Positions 26,514-33,472 of a DNA stretch of 56,308 nt are shown piece by piece. Origin of the DNA: Effusibacillus lacus (GTDB lineage: Bacteria > Bacillota > Bacilli > Tumebacillales > Effusibacillaceae). The DNA lies in contig NZ_BDUF01000057.1 of the NCBI RefSeq assembly GCF_002335525.1, positions 1 to 56,308 of the forward strand, read 5' to 3'. Under the pieces are notes generated by a model, which saw nothing but the letters and a program-made list of their open reading frames with translations, was not told the origin of the DNA and ran no database searches. The translations under genes were made by a program, and so were the position numbers. The first letter of the stretch is position 1. Each line of letters opens with the position of its first letter.

Positions 26514-26904
26514 ACATTGGAACAGTGTGCTCCTGAATAATGGCTGCGATTTGTTGAAAAGAGTATACGTGATTCACGACATCAACCGTGAAATCTTCGG
26601 CTTTCTTTTTGCTCATTTTAAATTCGTATCCGTTATAATTAAGGAACTGGAGCAAAGCCAAGAAAGCCGTTCGTTTGTTGGCATTGTGGAAAGCGTGATT
26701 TTGCGCCAATGATTCAAATAACGCAGTCGCCTTTTCAAAAATGGTCGGGTAGGCGTCTTCACCAACTGCAGATTGCCGTGGTCGGTTGACCGCTGATTCC
26801 AACAAATGCGGGAATTTTACGCCCTTTTGTTCGTGCGGGGAAATCGTTCTTATAACGTGTAGGTTTATTGCCAAGACTTCTTCAGCAGTTAGGTAATAAA
26901 CCAT
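26512..26904 (-). CDS. doc: Doc-type (Fic fold) toxin
   Basis: 130 aa, standard length for death-on-curing toxins. The active-site loop HAFHNANKRTA (about residues 68-78) is the HxFx(D/N)ANKR form typical of Doc rather than HPFxxGNGR of AMP-transferring Fic proteins. Doc of phage P1 phosphorylates and inactivates EF-Tu. The gene starts three bases after the antitoxin stop and has no strong ribosome site of its own, so it depends on coupled translation. Unusually the partner is an AbrB-fold protein, not Phd. Confidence 0.9.
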   Translation of the reverse strand: MVYYLTAEEVLAINLHVIRTISPHEQKGVKFPHLLESAVNRPRQSAVGEDAYPTIFEKATALFESLAQNHAFHNANKRTAFLALLQFLNYNGYEFKMSKKKAEDFTVDVVNHVYSFQQIAAIIQEHTVPM

Positions 26905-26907
26905 CTG

Positions 26908-27147
26908 TTATCGATCTTTCAATCCTTCAATGGTTTCGCGATATTCTTCCATGTTTTTGGTAAGAATGTCAAAAAACCGGGGATCAAAACCTTCCGGTAC
27001 TGTTACACGTTTCCGAATCACGATTTCTCCCTGCTCTTTACGAACTACAATATCTACATCATCGCCCAAACCCAGCCCGACTTGTTTGAGTGCATCGGTA
27101 ATCGCCACACCGAGACTGTTCCCAATACGGGTTACTTTACGATTCAT
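26908..27147 (-). CDS. AbrB/MazE-like antitoxin of Doc
   Basis: 79 aa from the second ATG, which has GGAG 8 nt upstream; the first ATG at 27165 has none. The N-terminal swapped-hairpin domain MNRKVTRIGNSLGVAITDAL (residues 1-20) and DDVDIVVRKEQGEIVIRKR (about 31-49) is the AbrB/SpoVT/MazE DNA-binding fold. The acidic C-terminal tail (FFDILTKNMEEYRETIEGLKDR) should wrap the toxin. It is probably an autorepressor binding the palindromic repeats at 27201-27227. Confidence 0.85.
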   Translation of the reverse strand: MNRKVTRIGNSLGVAITDALKQVGLGLGDDVDIVVRKEQGEIVIRKRVTVPEGFDPRFFDILTKNMEEYRETIEGLKDR

Positions 27148-27200
27148 AGTCGTTACTCCATTCATAATGTTTTATTCCTATCCTCCCACTCTCTGATATA

Positions 27201-27227
27201 CGTTATACGTGTTATAACGATTATAAC
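27201..27227. promoter_or_regulatory. candidate operator and promoter of the toxin-antitoxin operon
   Basis: Three copies of a TTATAAC-like unit: CGTTATACG, the perfect palindrome GTTATAAC (27211-27218) and TTATAAC (27221-27227). A minus-strand TATAAT -10 (27220-27225) overlaps them. A clear -35 is not seen. Confidence 0.5.
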
Positions 27228-27296
27228 CTTTTAGAGAAAAGAAGGAAAGCCCAAATTTTTATATTCCCGTAACTTACCTATAGTAACTCAAAATGC

Positions 27297-27324
27297 AACC
27301 CGAGCGGCTTCGGCTGCTCGGGTT
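27297..27324 (-). terminator. Rho-independent terminator after tRNA-Leu
   Basis: A 9-bp stem AACCCGAGC / GCTCGGGTT with a T-run (GCATTTT) on the minus strand, about 30 nt past the tRNA 3' end. Confidence 0.75.
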
Positions 27325-27354
27325 CTGTTTGCGGGGGCCTTAAAGATTGGTTTA

Positions 27355-27431
27355 TGGTGCCGGAGGTGGGACTCGAACCCACAAAATCACGATTTTGAGT
27401 CGTGCACGTATGCCAATTCCATCACTCCGGC
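27355..27431 (-). tRNA. tRNA-Leu (anticodon CAA) with encoded CCA and short variable region
   Basis: Acceptor stem GCCGGAG / CTCCGGC, D-stem ATG / CGT with a long class II type loop GAATTGGCATA, anticodon stem CACGA / TCGTG with loop CTCAAAA, T-arm GTGGG-TTCGAGT-CCCAC, discriminator A and encoded CCA. The anticodon arm and D-loop are those of normal Bacillus tRNA-Leu(CAA). The variable region is only ATTTT (5 nt), where leucine tRNAs carry a long stem-loop of a dozen or more bases. It has its own promoter and terminator. Confidence 0.88.
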
Positions 27432-27441
27432 AATATGGGGT

Positions 27442-27471
27442 ATCATACCATGAGTTTGGGCTGAAATTCAA
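27442..27471 (-). promoter_or_regulatory. promoter of tRNA-Leu
   Basis: TTGAAT (27466-27471), 18 nt spacer, TATGAT (27442-27447) on the minus strand, placing the start of transcription a few bases before the tRNA. The stretch 27472-27549 holds nothing else I can name. Confidence 0.6.
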
Positions 27472-27549
27472 CTGGTTTTGAGAACCAAACCGTCACGTGA
27501 CGCATAATGTAAATTGGGGTCTCCTCCAAGGACAGCTCAGGGATACAGC

Positions 27550-28305
27550 TCAAGATGTCCGCGGAGGGGACCTGCGTTCTTCTTCCTCGATTTCGGCCAG
27601 CCACTTGCGGTCCCGGTCAGTCAGCTCCGCCTTGTCCAGCAGGTCGGGACGGCGCAGGTAGGTTCTGCGCAGAGATTCACGCCGGCGCCACTGTTCAATT
27701 TTTTCATGATGGCCGGAAATCAGAATCTCGGGCACTGTCCAGCCGCGAAATTCAAACGGTCGCGTATAATGCGGGTGTTCCAGCAAACCGTTGCGGAAAG
27801 AATCAAGCTCAGCAGACGTATTGTTGCCAAGCACCCTAGGCAGCAACCGGACCACCGAATCGACGATCGCCATGGCGGGAATCTCTCCCCCGGTCAGTAC
27901 ATAGTCGCCAATTGAAATCTCATCGGTGATGAGATGCTGTCGGATCCGTTCGTCATACCCTTCGTAATGGCCGCAAATAATGATCAAATGATCCTCTTTG
28001 GACAGCTCCAGTGCCAGTTCCTGGGTATAAGGCACCCCCTGCGGGCAGGTCAGAATCACCCTCGGTTTCTTTCCGGCATCCATCAGGGACTCCACCGCGT
28101 CAAAAATCGGTTGGGGCTTGAGAACCATTCCCCCTCCGCCGCCATAAGGGGTGTCGTCAACAGTGTGATGCTTGTTGTCGGAAAAGTCCCGGAAGTCAGT
28201 GACATCAATCTCAACAGCCCCTGCCGCCCGGGCCCGGCCGATGATGCTATGCGACAGCACTCCGGCAAACATTTCGGGGAATATTGTCACGATGTCAATC
28301 TTCAT
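27550..28305 (-). CDS. trmD: tRNA (guanine37-N1)-methyltransferase
   Basis: 251 aa. TrmD methylates G37 next to the anticodon of Leu, Pro and Arg tRNAs with S-adenosylmethionine, preventing frameshifts. The SPOUT trefoil-knot motifs are present: [24 protein letters not shown]-like stretch (about residues 130-150), [11 protein letters not shown] and the N-terminal [13 protein letters not shown]. The chosen ATG overlaps the rimM stop by one base (TGATG). Order trmD-rimM-khpA-rpsP-ffh-ylxM is the standard Bacillales arrangement. Confidence 0.95.
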   Translation of the reverse strand: MKIDIVTIFPEMFAGVLSHSIIGRARAAGAVEIDVTDFRDFSDNKHHTVDDTPYGGGGGMVLKPQPIFDAVESLMDAGKKPRVILTCPQGVPYTQELALELSKEDHLIIICGHYEGYDERIRQHLITDEISIGDYVLTGGEIPAMAIVDSVVRLLPRVLGNNTSAELDSFRNGLLEHPHYTRPFEFRGWTVPEILISGHHEKIEQWRRRESLRRTYLRRPDLLDKAELTDRDRKWLAEIEEEERRSPPRTS

Positions 28306-28823
28306 CAGTCCATCAAACCTTCCATCAGATGAACGCGCACCAATTTGTTGGCCACATCCACTTCCTTGATGCATTCAGGGATTGCCGGCAGCAGGATACT
28401 TTTGCCCTTGGGAGGTTTCACCACATACACGTCATTGGCTCCCGGCTGCAGAACTTCGACCAATTCGCCGAGTTCTTCCCCATCTTCTGTCTCCACGCGG
28501 CAGCCGACCAGTTCGAATATGTAATTGCTTCCTTCCGGCAGCGACTCCAGTTCCGTTTCCCGGATCTTCAGTTCCCCGCCTTTGTATCTTTCCACGTCAT
28601 TGATGGAAGGATGACCCACAAATCTCAACAGATAAAAATTTTTATGCTTGCGGGCCGACGCCACTTCCAATTCAATTCGTGGGAGCTGCGGGTGGACAAG
28701 AATCAGGCGGGAGCCCCTGGCAAAACGCTTTTCAGGGAAGTCCGTATGGCTGATCACCCTTACTTCCCCTCTGATTCCCTGTGTATTCACAAGAGATCCG
28801 ACCCGGATCAACCGCTCTTCCAA
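28305..28823 (-). CDS. rimM: ribosome maturation factor RimM
   Basis: 172 aa from a TTG that follows GGGGGAG by 6 nt; a GTG at 28844 would add seven residues but lies on top of that ribosome site. RimM binds S19 and helps 16S head maturation. N-terminal [17 protein letters not shown] and the C-terminal PRC-barrel segment ([23 protein letters not shown]) are characteristic. Coupled by overlap to trmD. Confidence 0.93.
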   Translation of the reverse strand: MEERLIRVGSLVNTQGIRGEVRVISHTDFPEKRFARGSRLILVHPQLPRIELEVASARKHKNFYLLRFVGHPSINDVERYKGGELKIRETELESLPEGSNYIFELVGCRVETEDGEELGELVEVLQPGANDVYVVKPPKGKSILLPAIPECIKEVDVANKLVRVHLMEGLMD

Positions 28824-28868
28824 CTTATACTCCCCCTTCTTCACGTCACTTTGCGGGGTAAATTTTTG

Positions 28869-28902
28869 AAAGGGCCGGGAACCCTGGGGTTTCCGACCCT
28901 TT
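28869..28902 (-). terminator. hairpin between khpA and rimM, possible attenuator
   Basis: AAAGGG (28869-28874) pairs with CCCTTT (28897-28902), with further pairing of GGGAACC with GGTTTCC inside. On the minus strand a TTT follows. It overlaps the khpA stop codon, so it may reduce expression of rimM and trmD relative to rpsP. Confidence 0.5.
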
Positions 28903-29128
28903 ACATGATATCCACGGTTACCCGCTTGTCTTCCTGCAAGGCTCCCGCAGCTACCACCGTCCGAATCGCTTTTGCGATCCGGCCTTGTTTTCCGATGATC
29001 TTACCGGCATCACCCGGTGCCACATGCAGTTGGTAGGTTACGGAATGGTCTCTTTCCACTTCCGTAACCCGCACCTGATCCGGGTGATCCACGAGCGCCT
29101 TGGCAATGATTTCAATCAATTCTTTCAT
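28901..29128 (-). CDS. khpA: KH-domain RNA-binding protein KhpA (YlqC)
   Basis: 75 aa, almost entirely one KH domain with the GxxG loop in AGKIIGKQGRIAKAIRTVV (about residues 40-58). KhpA binds RNA with KhpB and affects cell division and sRNA metabolism in Gram-positives. Start ATG with GGAGG 8 nt upstream. Lies between rpsP and rimM as in B. subtilis. Confidence 0.93.
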   Translation of the reverse strand: MKELIEIIAKALVDHPDQVRVTEVERDHSVTYQLHVAPGDAGKIIGKQGRIAKAIRTVVAAGALQEDKRVTVDIM

Positions 29129-29156
29129 TGGCCAGCCCTCCACGGACGGAATGGAC

Positions 29157-29420
29157 TTACTTCATCTCGTGAACTTTCTTCATGATGCCAGTTTTGCTGA
29201 ACAGGTTGCGAACGGTGTCGGACGGCTGTGCGCCGGTCTGCAGCCACTTGATCGCCTTCTCTTCGTCGATGTTGATTTGGGCCGGTTGAGTAACCGGGTT
29301 ATAGGTACCAATCTCCTCGATGAAACGACCGTCGCGCGGAGAACGGGAATCAGCAACAACAACGCGGTAGAAAGGAGCTTTCTTAGCACCCATACGCTTG
29401 AGACGGATTTTTACTGCCAT
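29157..29420 (-). CDS. rpsP: 30S ribosomal protein S16
   Basis: 87 aa. The N-terminus [21 protein letters not shown] and the [14 protein letters not shown] block are diagnostic of bS16. AGGAGGTG ribosome site. Follows ffh with a 68-nt gap in the conserved ffh-rpsP-khpA-rimM-trmD order. Confidence 0.97.
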   Translation of the reverse strand: MAVKIRLKRMGAKKAPFYRVVVADSRSPRDGRFIEEIGTYNPVTQPAQINIDEEKAIKWLQTGAQPSDTVRNLFSKTGIMKKVHEMK

Positions 29421-29488
29421 TGAAATTCACCTCCTAGTCAAAGTCAACTTTTGTATTATATCAATTCATTCCCGAAAAGGGAATGAGT

Positions 29489-30847
29489 TTAAAACGGGAA
29501 CTTGAAGCCGCCAAACCCTTTCTTTCCTTTTTTGCCGAACTTCTTGGCAAGACCCGGAAGCTGTTTCATCATCTTCTGCATTTCGGCAAACTGGTTGAGC
29601 AGGCGGTTCACATCCTGAACGGTGGTTCCGCTGCCTGCGGCCACCCGCCTGCGGCGGCTGGCGTTCATGACTTTCGGATCCTGCCGTTCCCTGGGTGTCA
29701 TCGAGCGAATGATCGCCTCAACGCGTGCAATCTGTTTATCGTCAATGTTCACATTCTGCATCGCCTTGTTCATGCCCATACCCGGCAGCATGCCCAGGAT
29801 ATCCTGCAGCGGACCCATCTTCTTGAGCTGCTGCATCTGATCGAGGAAGTCATCCAGCGTAAATTCCCCGCTCATCAGCTTCTTGCCGGCTTCCTGAGCC
29901 TTTGCCTGATCCACGTTGGCCTGGGCTTTCTCGATCAGGCTAAGTACATCGCCCATCCCCAGGATCCGGGATGCCATCCGATCCGGATGGAACGGCTCCA
30001 GCGCATCCAGCTTCTCGCCCATCCCTGCAAACTTGATGGGAGTTCCGGTTACGGACCGGATGGACAAGGCGGCTCCGCCCCGGGTGTCACCATCAAGCTT
30101 GGTCAGGATTGTGCCCGTTATGCCCAGCTGTTGGTGGAAGGTTTCTGCCACATTCACCGCATCCTGTCCGGTCATGGCATCCACCACAAGCAGGATTTCG
30201 TCCGGATTCACCGCTTCCTTGATCCGTTTCAGCTCGTCCATTAACGTGTCGTCAATGTGCAGACGACCCGCAGTATCAATCAATACATAGTCAAACCCGT
30301 GCATCCTGGCGTGCTCAATCGCGTTCTTGGCAATCTCAACCGGGCTCACCTTGTCGCCCATGGAGAATACCTGCGCCTTCACCTGTTCGCCCAATACCTG
30401 CAATTGTTTGATGGCAGCCGGCCGGTAGATATCTCCTGCCACAAGCAGCGGGTAGCGATTTTGCTTTTTGAGGAGGTTGGCAAGTTTACCGGTGGTGGTG
30501 GTCTTCCCTGCCCCTTGCAACCCGACCATCATGACCACCGTCGGAGGCTTGGCCGCCTGCGCAATCCGGCTCTGGGTGCCGCCCATCAGCTCAGTCAGTT
30601 CATCGTTCACAATCTTGATCACTTGCTGGCCCGGGGTAAGGCTTTGCAAAACTTCCTGTCCGATTGCACGCTCACGGATTTTTTCCACAAACTCTTTTAC
30701 AACTTTGAAGTTGACGTCCGCCTCGAGCAGCGCCAAACGCACCTCTCGCAGGGCTTCTTTCACGTCATCTTCCGTCAGCTTCCCTTTGCCCCTCAGGCGC
30801 TGAAACGTTTCCTGCAGCCTGCTGGACAGACCTTCAAATATCGCCAT
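29489..30847 (-). CDS. ffh: signal recognition particle protein Ffh (SRP54)
   Basis: 452 aa from MAIFEGLSSRLQ. N domain, then the SRP GTPase G domain (GLQGAGKTTTTGKLA; DTAGRLHID; TKLDGDTRGGA), then the methionine-rich M domain that binds 4.5S RNA and signal peptides (GMLPGMGMNKAMQN). Targets nascent membrane and secreted proteins to FtsY. The C-terminus is basic (KKFGKKGKKGFGGFKF). Lies 19 nt downstream of ylxM, its usual regulator-like partner. Confidence 0.96.
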   Translation of the reverse strand: MAIFEGLSSRLQETFQRLRGKGKLTEDDVKEALREVRLALLEADVNFKVVKEFVEKIRERAIGQEVLQSLTPGQQVIKIVNDELTELMGGTQSRIAQAAKPPTVVMMVGLQGAGKTTTTGKLANLLKKQNRYPLLVAGDIYRPAAIKQLQVLGEQVKAQVFSMGDKVSPVEIAKNAIEHARMHGFDYVLIDTAGRLHIDDTLMDELKRIKEAVNPDEILLVVDAMTGQDAVNVAETFHQQLGITGTILTKLDGDTRGGAALSIRSVTGTPIKFAGMGEKLDALEPFHPDRMASRILGMGDVLSLIEKAQANVDQAKAQEAGKKLMSGEFTLDDFLDQMQQLKKMGPLQDILGMLPGMGMNKAMQNVNIDDKQIARVEAIIRSMTPRERQDPKVMNASRRRRVAAGSGTTVQDVNRLLNQFAEMQKMMKQLPGLAKKFGKKGKKGFGGFKFPF

Positions 30848-30866
30848 GCTCACCCTCCTCTCCGGT

Positions 30867-31226
30867 TTATTCCCGAGGTTCCGTCTCCCCATCCTCTGCC
30901 AACAACCTGGCAAACCCTAACAGTTCCTCTTTGTCTGCTTCAGACAAAGGCAGAACACCAATTTTCTCCGCCATCTTTTCGCATAAATGAACGCGGTTTT
31001 GGTATCGCTCCAGCAGTCGAAGCTTTTGCTCGTACTCTTCCAACTGTACTTCCGACCGGCGAATGTTGTCATGAACCGCTTGCCGGGAGACCTGAAACTG
31101 TTCGGCGATCTCCGCCAAAGACAGATCGTCAAGATAATACAATTCAAGAAACGTACGCTGTTTATCAGTCAACAGTACGCCGTAGAAATCGTATAACAGG
31201 TTCATGCGTGTAGTTTTCTCAAGCAT
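30867..31226 (-). CDS. ylxM: YlxM/p13-like DNA-binding protein, SRP-associated
   Basis: 119 aa. An HTH of the sigma-70 region 4 type ([25 protein letters not shown], about residues 35-60) and the starting [16 protein letters not shown] pattern identify YlxM, which is almost always upstream of ffh and has been linked to SRP function. The ATG at 31226 has only a modest ribosome site; a start at the inner Met (31205) is also possible. A strong sigma-A promoter lies 50 nt upstream, so this gene heads the ffh operon. Confidence 0.9.
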   Translation of the reverse strand: MLEKTTRMNLLYDFYGVLLTDKQRTFLELYYLDDLSLAEIAEQFQVSRQAVHDNIRRSEVQLEEYEQKLRLLERYQNRVHLCEKMAEKIGVLPLSEADKEELLGFARLLAEDGETEPRE

Positions 31227-31277
31227 GATCCCACGCCTTTCGCCTGTCAAGATAGAATCCTTTACAGAACAAAAATG

Positions 31278-31306
31278 ATCATACTGGAAATGGTGCGGAA
31301 TGTCAA
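31278..31306 (-). promoter_or_regulatory. sigma-A promoter of the ylxM-ffh operon
   Basis: TTGACA (31301-31306), 17 nt, TATGAT (31278-31283) on the minus strand. Confidence 0.85.
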
Positions 31307-31319
31307 GGAAAAAACATTG

Positions 31320-32231
31320 TCAGGCAGTAAATATTGCTTCTACGAACTGTTTTGGATCGAACTCAGCCAGGTCGTCCACTTTCTCACCAAGTCCAACAAA
31401 CTTCACCGGAATCTCCATCTGATCCCGAATGGCGATGACAATGCCGCCTTTTGCGGTTCCGTCCAGCTTCGTCAGCACGAGACCGGTCACACCGGTCGCT
31501 TCTCCGAAGATCTTGGCCTGCTGCAACGCGTTCTGGCCGGTGGTAGCATCAAGTACCAGCAGCACTTCATGGGGGGCATCCGGGATTTCCCGCTTGAGCA
31601 CCCGGTACACTTTGTTCAATTCATCCATCAGATTGGTCTTGTTGTGGAGTCGTCCTGCCGTGTCCACAATCAACACGTCCGCTTTGCGGGATTTGGCCGC
31701 CTGCACTCCGTCATATACAACAGCAGCCGGATCTGAACCCTGCTGGTGCTTGATTACGTCCACTCCCACACGCTGCCCCCACACTTCCAACTGCTCGATC
31801 GCACCTGCCCGGAATGTGTCTCCGGCGGCGAGGACCACCTTTTTCCCTTCGGACTTTAATCGATGGGCAAGCTTGCCGATGGTCGTGGTCTTGCCGACTC
31901 CATTGACCCCGACGATCATAATCACCGTCATTCCAGTCGGATTCAGATTTAAGGCAGCCATTTCCGTGCCCATCAGTTCAACCAATTTTTCCTGTAAAAT
32001 GGGCTTGAGATCGGTCGCATCCTCGATCTTTCGCCGCTTCACTTCCGCCCGCAGTTCCTCCATCAGCGTCATGACGGTGGTGACCCCGACATCTGCCATG
32101 ATGAGCTGTTCTTCCAGCTCTTCGTAGAATTCTTCGTCAATCCTGCGCCGGTTGAAGACGGCCCCCACCTTGTCCATAAACGAGTCGCGGGTTTTCGCCA
32201 ACCCTTCCTTAAACTTGCTGAAAAATCCCAT
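31320..32231 (-). CDS. ftsY: SRP receptor FtsY
   Basis: 303 aa, the short Gram-positive form without the long acidic N-terminal region. SRP-family GTPase with GVNGVGKTTTIGKLA (G1), DTAGRLHNK (G3) and TKLDGTAKGG (G4 region). Docks the SRP-ribosome complex at the membrane; the amphipathic N-terminus MGFFSKFKEGLAKTR binds lipid. It lies between smc and ylxM in the usual order, though here two small genes separate it from smc. Confidence 0.96.
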   Translation of the reverse strand: MGFFSKFKEGLAKTRDSFMDKVGAVFNRRRIDEEFYEELEEQLIMADVGVTTVMTLMEELRAEVKRRKIEDATDLKPILQEKLVELMGTEMAALNLNPTGMTVIMIVGVNGVGKTTTIGKLAHRLKSEGKKVVLAAGDTFRAGAIEQLEVWGQRVGVDVIKHQQGSDPAAVVYDGVQAAKSRKADVLIVDTAGRLHNKTNLMDELNKVYRVLKREIPDAPHEVLLVLDATTGQNALQQAKIFGEATGVTGLVLTKLDGTAKGGIVIAIRDQMEIPVKFVGLGEKVDDLAEFDPKQFVEAIFTA

Positions 32232-32389
32232 TCAGAATCCCTGCCTCGCCAATATCGATTGCAATTTGAAACGGACCCGAGTTCTCAGGTCCGCCTTTGT
32301 TTCTCGCTATTATACCATTATATCCTATTTTGCCTCCAAGGAAAGGAGTGCCAGATCAAGCCACAAGCGAGCAATCATTTTATGCGCGG

Positions 32390-32596
32390 TTAGATCACAA
32401 ATTTGTCGATATCGACTCTGGTTATGGCCACAACTTTTAACTTGGCCATTCTGCCGCTCGGAGTGGGACCCACGACATGATCTCCAATGCGGAATACGTC
32501 ACTGGATACCTTTTTTGCATAACGTACCGGTTTCGAAGCAGCCACTTTCTTGGCGGTTGCTTTCTGGGGGACTTTATCTTGATTTAGACGCGACAT
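32390..32596 (-). CDS. small basic protein, unknown function
   Basis: 68 aa with a clear GGAGGGG ribosome site 5 nt before ATG. The first half is Lys/Ala-rich and disordered (VPQKATAKKVAASK), the second half a compact beta-type segment (FRIGDHVVGPTPSGRMAKLKVVAITR). The design resembles small nucleic-acid or ribosome-binding proteins, but I do not recognise a family. It sits between the DUF3889-like gene and ftsY on the same strand. Confidence 0.7.
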   Translation of the reverse strand: MSRLNQDKVPQKATAKKVAASKPVRYAKKVSSDVFRIGDHVVGPTPSGRMAKLKVVAITRVDIDKFVI

Positions 32597-32738
32597 CAGA
32601 ACCCCTCCTTTCGCAGATCTCCTTTACCGTTTTGAATAATAATGGATCAATCAAAACTATCCTCTCCCGCTTGTCCGGTTCCTTTTCTTTGGAAACTATT
32701 AACATTTTATCATTGTTGGTGGACTATTCAAACATGTG

Positions 32739-33080
32739 TCACTGGGATATTTCTTGAAACCGCACCAACAACACCCGGTCCGTCTTGATTTCAAAAGTAA
32801 TTCGGACAAAGACGCCCAATTCCCTGCCGTTTCGATTTAGCCATAATTTGAATGTTTCTTCCGCCACGTCGGTGGATTTGTTTACACGCCCCACATGCAA
32901 ATAATCAACAATTTGCGCATCAGGATACCGCTTCCTGGTTTCCGTCATGGCCAGTCGGCCCCATTTGGCATAAGCAGGTTCGGCCAGATGGACACCCTCT
33001 TTTCCTTGGGCAAATGAAACCGCGGCAGTCGACAGTAATGTGAAAAGGAGTGAAGCTGTCAATGCCAATATTCGTCTCAA
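32739..33080 (-). CDS. secreted DUF3889-like protein
   Basis: 113 aa starting at TTG, with GGAGG 7 nt upstream. A signal peptide (residues 1 to about 24, ending SFAQG) precedes a small domain with the pattern PAYAKWGRLAMTETRKRYPDAQIVDYLHVGR and a final VRITFEIKTDRVLLVRF strand, as in the YqzG/YhdC family of Bacillus. Exported; function unknown. Confidence 0.75.
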   Translation of the reverse strand: MRRILALTASLLFTLLSTAAVSFAQGKEGVHLAEPAYAKWGRLAMTETRKRYPDAQIVDYLHVGRVNKSTDVAEETFKLWLNRNGRELGVFVRITFEIKTDRVLLVRFQEISQ

Positions 33081-33239
33081 TCTGATCCCTCCCCGACATG
33101 TTTGACATTAGGTTGCCAATTCACGTCCAAATTGATTTATCCATCCGTTGGGTAAAAATGGTCTGGCAGACAATAATGCTTGACCAGACAACTGCTAATT
33201 CCTGGGGAAAACCGGTATTCTCCCTGGGAGTCCGTGTGT

Positions 33240-33432
33240 GAAATAAGAGATTTTGGAGGACTAATTTTGTAAATTTGAACCTTGGTTTTGAAAATAAGGG
33301 ATTTTGAAGGTCTAATTTGGCCGTTTTTCAATACCAGCCCCCACCCCCACCCAAATAAGTCCCCGAAAGTCCCCTATTTCAAATTTCACCTGCAAAAATG
33401 GGGAAATAAGTTCCTGAGAATCTCTTATTGCA
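33240..33432. repeat. cluster of AATAAG/CTTATT repeats in a 392-nt intergenic region
   Basis: The gap 33081-33472 has no gene. It holds two imperfect direct repeats (near 33241 and 33292: AAATAAGRGATTTTGRAGG then a CTAATTT end) and two inverted units (33352-33380, AAATAAG...CTATTT; 33404-33429, AATAAG...CTTATT). A run of C4-5 blocks (ccagcccccacccccaccc) lies between them. Confidence 0.5.
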
Positions 33433-33440
33433 CAAGCAGC

Positions 33441-33470
33441 AAAAAATAGCGGGGCGGTGGAACCGCCCCG
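33441..33470 (-). terminator. Rho-independent terminator after smc
   Basis: A 9-bp stem CGGGGCGGT / ACCGCCCCG with loop GGA, followed by TATTTTTT on the minus strand, three bases beyond the smc stop. Confidence 0.9.
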
Positions 33471-33472
33471 AA

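Noticed and set aside
27472-27549. T-box or other riboswitch between trmD and the tRNA
   Set aside because: No T-box sequence or specifier stem; the stretch is too short.
28284-29036. 250-codon plus-strand frame opposite rimM and khpA
   Set aside because: Spans two well-supported minus-strand genes and their gap; a shadow frame.
33340-33432. CRISPR-like repeats
   Set aside because: Units are short, irregularly spaced and partly inverted; no regular spacers and no cas genes.
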